Source: Neobacillus niacini
Lineage (GTDB): Bacteria > Bacillota > Bacilli > Bacillales > Cytobacillaceae
Length of the DNA: 64,000 bases
Assembly (NCBI RefSeq): GCF_023715415.1
Contig: NZ_JAMBOB010000001.1
Span: forward strand, 648,798 to 712,797
Direction: 5' to 3'
Shown: piece by piece, positions 45,191-53,752 of the stretch
How the letters are laid out: each line of letters starts with the position of its first letter
How positions within the stretch are numbered: position 1 is the first letter of the stretch
Program-made: the position numbers and the translations under genes
Notes under the pieces: model-generated
What the model was told of the DNA's origin: nothing
Seen by the model: the letters and a program-made list of their open reading frames with translations, nothing else
Databases searched by the model: none

Positions 45191-46294
45191 ATGAATAATA
45201 AAAAGTTATTCCTTTTACTCTTTCTGTTTGCAATCACTCAAGCACTATTTCCTTCTAACATGCATGCAGAAAACAATGGAATCGTTGATTTACGAATCCT
45301 CGAGACTACTGATTTACATGCTGCTTTAGTGAATTATGATTATTACCAGACGAAAACAGACAATACGATTGGGCTTGTCAAGACCGCAAGCCTAATTCAT
45401 CAAGCGAGAAAAGAGGCAGTAAATTCCCTTCTGTTTGACAATGGAGACCATTTAAAAGGCAACCCTCTTGGTGAATACCTGGTGAGAATCAAAGGTATTC
45501 AAAAAGGAAAAATACATCCTGTATACAGTGCTTTTAATTATCTGAAGTATGATGCGATTGCTATCGGAAATCACGAACTAAATTATGGTCTAAAATTTCT
45601 AAAAAGTGCACTAAAGGGTCCAAAAATGCCTGTTGTCAATGCAACCGTCTATAAAGCGAAAGCCATTAAACCTTACTTTAAGCCTTATGTCATTTTAAAA
45701 AGGAATGTTCTTGACAATCAGGGACAAAGTCATGAATTACATATTGGCGTCATAGGATTTATGCCGCCTCAAATTATGCGATGGGATAAAGCAAATCTAG
45801 AGGGCAAAGTGATTGCGCGGCCGATAGTGGAAGCCGCGAAGGAATTCGTACCGAAGATGAAGGCTGAAGGCGCAGATATAATTATCGCTCTCGCGCATAC
45901 AGGTATTGATAGTGAACCATACCATCCTGAAACAGAAAATGCAGTCTATTACCTTAGTGAGATTCAAGAAATTGATGCCATTCTAGCCGGACATTCACAT
46001 GGCATTTTTCCGGGGCGCGCTTACAAGGAATTGCCTAAGGTTAATATTGATGAGGGAAAAGTCAAAGGAAAACCAGTTGTCATGGCAGGGGCCTTTGGCA
46101 GCCGGCTTGGCATTATTGACCTGAGCCTAGAGGTTCAAGAAGGAAAGTGGACAGTGAAAAAAAGTAGTTCATTTACAAGGGCAATTGCAGATGAGAACGG
46201 AAAATCTCTTGTAAAAACAGATAAAAATTTATTAAAACTGATTAAACCTGCGCATCAGGAAACCGTCGATTTCTTAAAAAAGCTTGGTTTATAA
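45191..46294 (+). CDS. Secreted metallophosphoesterase (5'-nucleotidase/CpdB N-domain-like)
   Basis: A 367-residue exported enzyme with a signal peptide (1-26, ...NMHA|EN). All metal and catalytic motifs of the N-terminal domain of 5'-nucleotidases and 2',3'-cyclic phosphodiesterases are there: TTDLHA, FDNGDHLKG, AIAIGNHELNYG, ALAHTGID and GHSHGIFPGR. The C-terminal substrate-recognition domain (over 200 residues in YfkN or CpdB) is missing; the protein ends soon after a linker (KLIKPAHQETVDFLKKLGL) at a normal stop. It may hydrolyse nucleotides with altered specificity, or be a truncated copy. The ATG follows AGAGGAGG. Single gene with a shared terminator. Confidence 0.82.
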   Translation: MNNKKLFLLLFLFAITQALFPSNMHAENNGIVDLRILETTDLHAALVNYDYYQTKTDNTIGLVKTASLIHQARKEAVNSLLFDNGDHLKGNPLGEYLVRIKGIQKGKIHPVYSAFNYLKYDAIAIGNHELNYGLKFLKSALKGPKMPVVNATVYKAKAIKPYFKPYVILKRNVLDNQGQSHELHIGVIGFMPPQIMRWDKANLEGKVIARPIVEAAKEFVPKMKAEGADIIIALAHTGIDSEPYHPETENAVYYLSEIQEIDAILAGHSHGIFPGRAYKELPKVNIDEGKVKGKPVVMAGAFGSRLGIIDLSLEVQEGKWTVKKSSSFTRAIADENGKSLVKTDKNLLKLIKPAHQETVDFLKKLGL

Positions 46295-46341
46295 GAAAAA
46301 AAGCTGGAGCCATTATAGTAATCGTAGCTCCAGCTTTTTTT
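46294..46341. terminator. Bidirectional terminator before fabF
   Basis: AAAGCTGGAGC / GCTCCAGCTTT, perfect 11-bp stem with A and T flanks. Confidence 0.85.
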
Positions 46342-46366
46342 GGGGATTTTGATATGGTTGCAAATT

Positions 46367-47608
46367 TTAATCGCTAAATTTTTTAAATACCAAAGTAGCA
46401 TTATGACCGCCAAATCCTAATGAGTTGGATAGAACCACTTGAACATCCTTTTTCTTTGCTTCGTTAGGGACATAATCTAAATCCAGTTGTTCATCAGGTG
46501 TTTCATAATTAATTGTTGGCGGGATGATTCCATCCTTGATTGCTAAAAGAGAAAAAATGGCTTCTATTGCCCCAGTTGCGCCCAACAAGTGGCCAGTCAT
46601 TGATTTCGTGGAACTGACAGATAATTTATAGGCATGGTCTTTGAAAACTTCCTTGATGGCTAACGTTTCATACAAATCATTATAATACGTTGAGGTGCCA
46701 TGTGCATTGATATAGTCAACATGTTCTGGTTTGATTCCAGCGTCAGCTAATGCTAATTTCATTGCTCTTGCAGCCCCTTCTCCCTCAGGTGCTGGAGTCG
46801 TAATATGGTGGGCGTCGCCTGTAGCTCCGTACCCTGCTAATTCTCCATAAATGTCTGCACCACGGGCTAAAGCGTGTTCTAATTCTTCTAAGACCAAGAT
46901 ACCCGCGCCTTCACCAATGACAAATCCATCGCGATTCTTATCAAAGGGCCTGCTTGCTGTGGCCGGGTCTGGATTTTTTGAAAGTGCGGTCATATTTGAA
47001 AATCCTGCGACCGTCATCCCGGTAATGGTGGCTTCCGTTCCACCCGCAATCATTACATCCACATCCCCCTTTTGAATCACGCGGAATGCATCACCAATAG
47101 AATTAGCGCCAGAGGCACATGCTGTAACCGAACAATTGTTGATCCCTTTAACACCTAGTGTAATGGATACTTGCCCTGCCGCCATATCCGGAATAAACAT
47201 AGGTATCGTAAACGGGTTAACCCTTCTTTGACCTTTTTCAAGAAACTTCCGATGTTGTTCCTCGAATTCAGCCAATCCGCCAATTCCTGACCCAATCCAA
47301 ACACCAACCCGTTCTGGCTGAATCTCTTCTCCTATTTGTATCCCTGCATCCTTAACAGCCATTTGACTTGCTGCAATAGCAAACTGGCTATACCGCCCCA
47401 TCCTTCTCGCTTCTTTTTTATCCATAAACTCTTCTGGTGCAAAGCCTTTAACTTCTGCTGCAATCTTAACGTCAACCTTTTCTACATCAAAAAGGGTTGC
47501 AGGACCAATACCGGAAACACCACTTTTAATTTGCTTCCATGTTGTATGTGCATCATTTCCCAAAGGAGTGACTGCTCCAACACCTGTAATTACTACTCTT
47601 TTATTCAT
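46367..47608 (-). CDS. fabF: Beta-ketoacyl-ACP synthase II
   Basis: A 413-residue condensing enzyme of fatty acid elongation. The active-site Cys is in [14 protein letters not shown] (about 165); His residues are in [11 protein letters not shown] (about 304) and [14 protein letters not shown] (about 340); the start [18 protein letters not shown] is typical. The ATG at 47608 follows AGGGGTGA. fabH is not adjacent in this window, so fabF may be monocistronic here. A FapR operator was not identified. Confidence 0.95.
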   Translation of the reverse strand: MNKRVVITGVGAVTPLGNDAHTTWKQIKSGVSGIGPATLFDVEKVDVKIAAEVKGFAPEEFMDKKEARRMGRYSQFAIAASQMAVKDAGIQIGEEIQPERVGVWIGSGIGGLAEFEEQHRKFLEKGQRRVNPFTIPMFIPDMAAGQVSITLGVKGINNCSVTACASGANSIGDAFRVIQKGDVDVMIAGGTEATITGMTVAGFSNMTALSKNPDPATASRPFDKNRDGFVIGEGAGILVLEELEHALARGADIYGELAGYGATGDAHHITTPAPEGEGAARAMKLALADAGIKPEHVDYINAHGTSTYYNDLYETLAIKEVFKDHAYKLSVSSTKSMTGHLLGATGAIEAIFSLLAIKDGIIPPTINYETPDEQLDLDYVPNEAKKKDVQVVLSNSLGFGGHNATLVFKKFSD

Positions 47609-47816
47609 TGTGCGCTCACCCCTACATATATTTTCACATGATCCTCCTATAGTTTAACGAATTTTGATAGGCTGGACAAATAAATACAGACCTTTGTGTG
47701 AAAATTTAAGATAATTCACTAATTAAACCCCAAATATTCTGCCAAAACTGATTCATAAAAGTTTATAATAGATTTATGTACATAATTAAACAATAAAGAC
47801 AAGGGATTTGGTGTGA

Positions 47817-48830
47817 ATGATTGGATTAGTAATTATCTTAATTTTGGTTTTATTTTTACCCTTTTCAGTAAAAAAGGTCGAACACAATTTAGAAATATTC
47901 TTATTTGTAATGGGGATTGCAGCTGCTTCGTTAAGCGGCATGATGAATCTTCATTTGATTGAAAAAGCTCTAGTTGATCCAATTAATATTACCCTAGCTG
48001 TCTTGATTGCAGGATTAGTTTGTAAATGGGGACAGGCTCAGCTCGAAAAATCAATACTATGGTTAAGTAAATTACTAACTCCTCGAGTTTTCTTCGGATT
48101 AACCGTCATTATTCTAGGACTGGCCTCAAGCATCATTACGGCAATTATTGCAGCAATTGTGCTGGTTATTATTATCAATGTCCTTCCACTTGATCGTAAA
48201 TCTGAAATCCGCTTTACTGTTTTAGCCTGTTTTTCGATTGGCCTTGGTGCAGCCCTAACACCGATTGGCGAGCCATTAGCAACGATTACAATTAGTAAGT
48301 TAAATGAAGACTTCTTCTACTTATTGAAATTGATTGGCCCTGAAGTTATTCCTGCGGTAGTCCTCTTTGGATTATTGACCATCTTTTTGGTTAAACCACG
48401 AGAAAGCTCTGATGGTCTAACATCTGACCAAAAGGTAGAAAGCTATAAAGAGATATTAATTCGATCCGCTAAAATTTACTTGTTTGTAATGGGACTAACC
48501 TTCCTAGGACATGGATTTGAACCTTTAATTAATGAGTATATTCTAGGTCTTCACCCAATGCTTCTATACTGGATAAATATGATTTCCGCTATTTTAGATA
48601 ACGCTACCTTGGCAGCTGCTGAAGTTAGTCCAGCAATGGACCAAGCAACCATTCAGGCAGTTTTAATGGGGCTAATTATTAGCGGAGGTATGTTAATACC
48701 TGGTAATATTCCTAATATTATCGCAGCAGGAAAACTCAATATTACCAGTAAAGAATGGGCAAGCTTTGGCGTTCCCGTTGGACTTATAACTATGGCCTTT
48801 TATTTTGTTATACTGTTTATTATTTATTAG
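47817..48830 (+). CDS. DUF1646 family membrane transporter
   Basis: A 337-residue protein with about ten membrane helices and the DUF1646 pattern of the ion-transporter (ArsB/NhaD-like) superfamily: SLSGMMNLHLIEKALVDPI, GLGAALTPIGEPLATITISKL and AILDNATLAAAEVSPAMDQATI, with the polar Asp-Asn in helix 8 likely binding a cation. Substrate unknown; sodium or an organic anion is plausible. The ATG at 47817 follows AAGGGATTTGGTGTG. A hairpin terminator follows, into whose T tract a MITE-like element has inserted. Confidence 0.8.
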   Translation: MIGLVIILILVLFLPFSVKKVEHNLEIFLFVMGIAAASLSGMMNLHLIEKALVDPINITLAVLIAGLVCKWGQAQLEKSILWLSKLLTPRVFFGLTVIILGLASSIITAIIAAIVLVIIINVLPLDRKSEIRFTVLACFSIGLGAALTPIGEPLATITISKLNEDFFYLLKLIGPEVIPAVVLFGLLTIFLVKPRESSDGLTSDQKVESYKEILIRSAKIYLFVMGLTFLGHGFEPLINEYILGLHPMLLYWINMISAILDNATLAAAEVSPAMDQATIQAVLMGLIISGGMLIPGNIPNIIAAGKLNITSKEWASFGVPVGLITMAFYFVILFIIY

Positions 48831-48841
48831 AGTTAAGGTAG

Positions 48842-48890
48842 AAAAAAAGAATCGAATTCACTCAAAAGGTGATTTTCGATTCTTTTTTAT
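48842..48890 (+). terminator. Terminator of the DUF1646 gene
   Basis: AAAGAATCGAA / TTCGATTCTTT with a loop of about 18 bases, then T6. Confidence 0.75.
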
Positions 48891-48895
48891 TTTTG

Positions 48896-49064
48896 TGCTG
48901 TGTTAATTGATACTGTTGATTGGAGCGGAAGGGCGCTTGACTCCAGCGGGATGCACGAGCTGAGTGAGACCCCGCAGGAGCGAAGCTGCGAGGAGGCTCA
49001 CGGGCGAGCCCGCGGAAAGCATAGCGCCATGGAGCGCAAATCAACAGCCTAGTTTAACACAGCC
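48896..49064. mobile_element. MITE-like element copy 2 (169 bp)
   Basis: Same element as at 18058: left end GCTGTGTTAA (48897-48906), right end TTTAACACAGCC (49053-49064), GC-rich palindromic interior with about 95 percent the same bases. The flanks TATTTTTG (48888-48895) and TATTTTTA (49065-49072) give a target duplication of about eight bases with one difference. No ORF of its own; readings over it are chance. Confidence 0.82.
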
Positions 49065-49197
49065 TATTTTTATAAAAATAATGGCCATGTTTCGACACTT
49101 AATGTTCACGAACTTCACCTTTTTTACAAAAGTTAAGCAAGTTATTTTTCTTATAATAAAAGGTATGAGAGTTACTAAAATGATTGGATGTGTCTAT

Positions 49198-49857
49198 ATG
49201 GGAAAATTATTATATATTACAGCAAATCCAAAAGGACTTGAAAAATCAAAAGGTCTGAAAATCGGTGAAGTATTTATCAATACAATCAAGGAAGAATGCC
49301 CAGAGATGGAAATAAAAACAATTGATTTATTTTCATTTGATATTGCACATATGGATGCAGAATTGGTGTCTGCAAGAGGCAAACTAGCTGGATATGGTTA
49401 TACATTAGATCAGTTAACAGATGGTGAACGAGAGAAAATTCTAAAAATGCATGCCCTTGCTGATGAATTTCTATCTTATGACTATTATGTTTTCGTTTCT
49501 CCTATTTGGAATTTAAGCTCTCCAGCGGTGCTAAAAGCATACTTAGATAACTTATTTATTGCTGGTAAAACCTTTGCTCATACTTCAAATGGTCCCAAAG
49601 GACTTCTAGCTGGAAAAAAAGCCATTCATATCAATACACGCGGTGGCCTTTACACAGGTACACCGATGAAGGAATTAGAATGTGGAGATCGTTATTTAAG
49701 AATTGCGCTTGAATTCCTAGGTATTGAGGTAATGGACACCATCATTGCAGAAGCTTTAGATCTATATCCGCAAAAGGTACCGGAAATTGTTGAAAAAGCA
49801 AAAAAGGAAGCGATTCAAGCTGCCAAGAAAATGATAAAAGTGCCTGTTCTTATGTGA
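49198..49857 (+). CDS. azoR: FMN-dependent NADH-azoreductase
   Basis: A 219-residue flavodoxin-like quinone/azo reductase using FMN and NADH. It begins MGKLLYITANPKGLEKSKGLKIGEVFI, the usual start with the phosphate-binding NPKG loop, and has FVSPIWNLSSPAVLKAYLDNLFIAGKTFAHT and HINTRGGLYTGTPM (FMN ring contacts). Enzymes of this type protect against quinones and azo compounds. The ATG at 49198 aligns with relatives; upstream in-frame codons at 49180 and 49165 and a reading through the MITE to 48964 are not credible. A terminator follows. Confidence 0.88.
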   Translation: MGKLLYITANPKGLEKSKGLKIGEVFINTIKEECPEMEIKTIDLFSFDIAHMDAELVSARGKLAGYGYTLDQLTDGEREKILKMHALADEFLSYDYYVFVSPIWNLSSPAVLKAYLDNLFIAGKTFAHTSNGPKGLLAGKKAIHINTRGGLYTGTPMKELECGDRYLRIALEFLGIEVMDTIIAEALDLYPQKVPEIVEKAKKEAIQAAKKMIKVPVLM

Positions 49858-49864
49858 TAGCATA

Positions 49865-49896
49865 AAGAAAAGCTTCCTTTAACGGAAGCTTTTTCT
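49865..49896. terminator. Bidirectional terminator between the azoreductase and DoxX-like genes
   Basis: AAAGCTTCC / GGAAGCTTT with a 6-base loop and T5. Confidence 0.75.
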
Positions 49897-50898
49897 CTAT
49901 GCAAAACGATAGTAAATGAGAAGAAAAGTGGCTAATGTAAAAACAAAATTTAAAAATACAAATACCATTTGAGCTATTTTTGTCCGATGTATTTTTATTG
50001 GGGGATCGTAAAAAGAAACTCCTTCAATGATAAAGATAATTAACACGATATGAATCATCAGGTGTCCAATAATCTCCGTGACACCAAACAGCATGGTGGT
50101 GGAAATAAAAATCAACGTTAGTACAACGGCCAGGAGGCGATTTAAGATCCCTACTATTAGTAAATACCCCACGACAAATTCAATAAAAGCAGCAAGTACC
50201 ACAAAGGTTGCCGGAGGAAAACCAAAGGTCGGCACAGCATGCTGATGAATAATATCCATACTCATTGCAGGATAGACCCATTTCTCTACGGCTACCCAGC
50301 ACAAAGATAATCCAGTACCTAAATAAAGAAACGGAAATCCCCAATCTTCAAGCTTCGTTTTCCCGACTAATAATACACCAATAATAGCAAGATAAAAGCC
50401 ATAATCTAGCATATGAAACAAGCCGGAGTGGATGAGTTGATAAACAAATAATCCCAATAAAATAAGGGCACCGGCTTTTGTCGCATAATGAATAGGGATT
50501 AATAAAAGGATAATCGTTATCCACATCAATATTCTTATGTTTTGATTTGTGATAGCAAATTCTGGTGCAAATATCGTCCCCGCTAAAACCTGAATTATTA
50601 ATGCAATCGCTGTACCATATTTTAAAATATACCTAGAGGATGTACGGTATCTGTCCAGTACCCCATCAATCTTTTTAGTAATTGGAACTTTATCTAGCAG
50701 CGGCAATAACTGAGTCAGTACAGCAAGCAAAGCAGCAACCAATAAGGTAATGGTCATGAAAAGTGGCGATAAGATATGTTCAATTTCTTCTTTTTCTGGT
50801 GTAACTTCTGTAAACCACTTTACATGAGCGTCTACAAAAAGTGGTGTACAAACAATAATCAAAACTAATAAGATGATGACTTTACCTCTATTTTTCAT
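49897..50898 (-). CDS. DoxX-like multi-span membrane protein
   Basis: A 333-residue protein of about nine membrane helices. The C-terminal half (FGFPPATFVVLAAFIEFVVGYLLIVGILNRLLAVVLTLIFISTTMLFG) has a DoxX-like helix bundle; the N-terminal part (DAHVKWFTEVTPEKEE) faces outside. Function unknown; DoxX proteins are linked to quinone redox balance. The ATG at 50898 follows GGGAGGATC; a reading from 50922 has no site. It converges on the azoreductase gene. Confidence 0.7.
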   Translation of the reverse strand: MKNRGKVIILLVLIIVCTPLFVDAHVKWFTEVTPEKEEIEHILSPLFMTITLLVAALLAVLTQLLPLLDKVPITKKIDGVLDRYRTSSRYILKYGTAIALIIQVLAGTIFAPEFAITNQNIRILMWITIILLLIPIHYATKAGALILLGLFVYQLIHSGLFHMLDYGFYLAIIGVLLVGKTKLEDWGFPFLYLGTGLSLCWVAVEKWVYPAMSMDIIHQHAVPTFGFPPATFVVLAAFIEFVVGYLLIVGILNRLLAVVLTLIFISTTMLFGVTEIIGHLMIHIVLIIFIIEGVSFYDPPIKIHRTKIAQMVFVFLNFVFTLATFLLIYYRFA

Positions 50899-51072
50899 CA
50901 GATCCTCCCTAAAAGTATTCATCTATATCGTTTTCGGTTACTAGCATAAATATTCTATTTGAAGAAAATATACATATGTCAATTCACAGGAGAATGTTTT
51001 TCTTCTATAATAAATGGATAATAAAATAGGAAAAAAGTAATATAAAGCTTATCAAATTATAGGAGAACATGA

Positions 51073-52224
51073 ATGATAAAAGATTTTGTTTCCAATGCAA
51101 CAATCTTGATAGCATCATTTACAGTGATGGGTCAAATTTTTAAAAATATGCCATTATCTCCCTCATCACCACATTCTTCAAAGCTTTATTGGGGAATTTG
51201 CTATGGGGTTCTTGGAAATATCTTAATGGTATTTAGTTTTCAAATTAATTCTACTACTATTGCTGATTTACGGCACCTTGCCATTGTCGTTGCTGCTGCC
51301 TTTGGGGGGGGTGTTCCTGCAATCATTGCTTCTATAATCATTGCTTTAGGAAGGCTTACTCTCTTCGGTATCACGGACACCGCTTTTGTTGCAGCCATTA
51401 GTGCACTCCTGACCGGAATCGTGTGTGGCTGGTTTTCTAAATTAAACATCAAACTAACCTTAAAAGCATTTTCTATGAATATTATTGGTTTATTTTTTAT
51501 TTCAATTGTCTTTGCCATTTATATTGAAGACTCAAAGACCCTTTTAAATGTTTTAATGCTGCATTATCTTATTTCTTTAATTGGTGGATTTTTTGCTTTT
51601 CATTTATCGGTATACATTGTTAATACTAATGCAGCTGAAAGAGAACTAAACCTTAGTCTACTAAAATTACAGGAAAGTGAACAGAAACTGCATAAAGCAA
51701 ATGAACTTCTAAGTGAGCTTTCTTATATGGACGGGCTGACAGGCATAGGTAATCGCCGGCATTTTGATGAAATTCTTAACAAGGAATGGACTAGCTTAAT
51801 TTCAATACAATCACCATTAACTCTGCTCATGTTTGATATTGACTTTTTTAAAAAGTATAACGATACCTACGGTCACCCTGCTGGTGACCAATGTCTGCAA
51901 ACCATTTCTTCCGCCATAAACAATCTTGTCGCGAATAATCCATACTCAACATTTTGTCGATACGGCGGTGAAGAATTTGCCCTAATCTTATCCAAAACAA
52001 AGTTGGATAAGGCAATAGATATCGCAAAATTACTTCAAAAGAAGATTCAGTCTCTTAATATTGAACATAGAAATTCGGAAATATCAGATATCGTTACAAT
52101 TAGTATAGGGATTGCCACAATCATTCCGAATTCGGAAGTGCAGCCAAAAGATTTAATTCATTTAGCCGATACTTCCTTGTATACTTCCAAAACGAACGGA
52201 AGGAATACCATTTCAACCTTGTAA
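51073..52224 (+). CDS. Membrane-bound diguanylate cyclase (GGEEF)
   Basis: A 383-residue sensor enzyme. Residues 1-185 form five or six membrane helices of the 5TM receptor type (FGGGVPAIIASIIIALGRLTLFG is a hallmark), then a coiled linker and the GGDEF domain (about 215-380): DGLTGIGNRRHFDEIL, FDIDFFKKYNDTYGHPAGD and RYGGEEFALIL. It makes cyclic di-GMP. The active site GGEEF is intact, but no RxxD inhibition site is seen five residues before it. The ATG follows AGGAGAAC. A terminator follows, and a kinase gene with the same receptor type is next. Confidence 0.9.
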   Translation: MIKDFVSNATILIASFTVMGQIFKNMPLSPSSPHSSKLYWGICYGVLGNILMVFSFQINSTTIADLRHLAIVVAAAFGGGVPAIIASIIIALGRLTLFGITDTAFVAAISALLTGIVCGWFSKLNIKLTLKAFSMNIIGLFFISIVFAIYIEDSKTLLNVLMLHYLISLIGGFFAFHLSVYIVNTNAAERELNLSLLKLQESEQKLHKANELLSELSYMDGLTGIGNRRHFDEILNKEWTSLISIQSPLTLLMFDIDFFKKYNDTYGHPAGDQCLQTISSAINNLVANNPYSTFCRYGGEEFALILSKTKLDKAIDIAKLLQKKIQSLNIEHRNSEISDIVTISIGIATIIPNSEVQPKDLIHLADTSLYTSKTNGRNTISTL

Positions 52225-52227
52225 ATA

Positions 52228-52260
52228 TAAAACGGAAGGGGTTTATTCCTTCCGTTTTTA
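52228..52260 (+). terminator. Terminator of the diguanylate cyclase gene
   Basis: AAAACGGAAGG / CCTTCCGTTTT with T5. Confidence 0.8.
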
Positions 52261-52382
52261 TACAAATTTCTACAATTTCCTTCTTATATCATTCATTTAT
52301 TCTAAATAATTAGTAAATTCTGTTGTATAAATACGAAGAAGAATGTAAAATTTTCCTATAAGCACATTGGATGGTGAAATAG

Positions 52383-53657
52383 ATGGAAATTACTAAACAC
52401 CTTTTTTTAAATCTTTCTATTTTAATAATATTGCTCCTTTTTTGCTTAATTTGGCTTGACCGAAGCAGAACACTTCCTTTTTCTAAAACGACTATCATCA
52501 TTATTTCTGTCCTATTATTATGGATATGTCTCCAATTCGCCTATACTCCTGTTCCCTATGCACGATACGATTTGCGTATCATTCCAATCGTCATTGGCGG
52601 TTTATACTTCGGAATCGGTCTTATCCTTGTCGCAGGATTGATAATTATTAGAAGCCTATATGGCCTTGACTCAGGGTTCTTCGGAACAATCCTACTTTAT
52701 GTACCACTGGCTATTGTTTTTTTTCGGTTATCACCTTGGTTTTGGAAACAATCTTCCGAACGACGAATTTACACTGCCATTTGTTTAGGTATGATACTTG
52801 GTATTCTGAGCACCGCTGGGGAATTACTTAAAGACACAGGCAGCCCATGGTATGATGTGTTGTTTTCCTACCTGGTACTCCCCCCGCTTGGGATTGGTCT
52901 TATAGCCTATTCGATTGAATTTATCAAAAAAAGTGTAGAAATTAAACATCAATTAATTAAAGTGGAAAAACTAAAAGCCGTTGAACAAATGGGTGCTGCC
53001 ATCTCACATGAGATTCGAAATCCGTTAACTGCTGCCAGCGGGTTTGTCCAGTTACTCAATGATGACTACCTCCCTAGACATAAACGTAGAGAATACCTTT
53101 CAATTGTAAAGGATGAACTTAATTCCGCTGAACGAGTCATTGAAGATTATTTAACATTTGCTAAGCCTTCTTTAGTATCTATTGAAGAACTAAATGTTAA
53201 AAATGAACTTAGGCAAATTATTAACATCTTAACTCCGATGGCCAATCAAAATTCCGTGGAAATTATCACTGATTTTTCGGTAATTGGATTCATTAAAGGG
53301 GATAAACAAAGATTTCGTCAATGCTTCATTAATATCCTCAAAAATTCAGTTGAAGCGATGCCGAATGGCGGCCATCTATATGTTGAAACTCATTTTAACA
53401 AGGATTATGTAACCATCTGCATCAGGGACACAGGAATTGGTATGACCTCTGAACAGCTTGAGCGACTCGGTGAGCCTTATTATTCAACGAAAGGGAAGAA
53501 TGGTACAGGTCTCGGAATGATGGTCGTTTATAGTATTGTCCGTGCTATGAATGGTTTTATTCGAGTCGAAAGTGAATTGAACGCAGGCACCACTTTTCAC
53601 ATAAAATTTCCAACTATCACCTCGTTTATCAAAAATGAAAATTCACAGGTACAATAG
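52383..53657 (+). CDS. KinB-like membrane sensor histidine kinase
   Basis: A 424-residue kinase (KinB of B. subtilis has 428). Six membrane helices with the 5TM receptor signature (RYDLRIIPIVIGGLYFGIGLILVAGLIIIRSLYG) fill residues 1-190. The H-box is GAAISHEIRNPLTAASGFVQLL, the N-box FINILKNSVEAMPNGG, and G boxes are RDTGIGMTSEQL and GTGLGMMVVYSIV. It should phosphorylate Spo0F in the sporulation phosphorelay. No KapB-like lipoprotein gene follows. The ATG lies after GGTGAAAT. A terminator closes the unit. Confidence 0.82.
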   Translation: MEITKHLFLNLSILIILLLFCLIWLDRSRTLPFSKTTIIIISVLLLWICLQFAYTPVPYARYDLRIIPIVIGGLYFGIGLILVAGLIIIRSLYGLDSGFFGTILLYVPLAIVFFRLSPWFWKQSSERRIYTAICLGMILGILSTAGELLKDTGSPWYDVLFSYLVLPPLGIGLIAYSIEFIKKSVEIKHQLIKVEKLKAVEQMGAAISHEIRNPLTAASGFVQLLNDDYLPRHKRREYLSIVKDELNSAERVIEDYLTFAKPSLVSIEELNVKNELRQIINILTPMANQNSVEIITDFSVIGFIKGDKQRFRQCFINILKNSVEAMPNGGHLYVETHFNKDYVTICIRDTGIGMTSEQLERLGEPYYSTKGKNGTGLGMMVVYSIVRAMNGFIRVESELNAGTTFHIKFPTITSFIKNENSQVQ

Positions 53658-53691
53658 AAAATCGACAGGTATTGTACCTGTCGATTTTTTC
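53657..53691. terminator. Terminator of the KinB-like gene (possibly bidirectional)
   Basis: AAAATCGACAGGT / ACCTGTCGATTTT, perfect 13-bp stem with T6; it may also stop the convergent symporter operon. Confidence 0.85.
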
Positions 53692-53752
53692 TATATATAT
53701 CGTTCATACACTTTCAAAACAATTAAATTTATATAGGTACATATCCATAACT

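Noticed and set aside
46295..46366. Missing C-terminal domain of the metallophosphoesterase downstream
   Set aside because: Only a terminator lies between this gene and fabF; no remnant in any frame.
48862..49044. ORF on the minus strand inside the MITE
   Set aside because: GC-rich palindromic repeat read by chance; not a known protein and no ribosome site.
48964..49197. Reading frame that extends the azoreductase upstream through the MITE
   Set aside because: It translates the element's palindrome and has no ribosome site; the enzyme's usual N-terminus starts at 49198.
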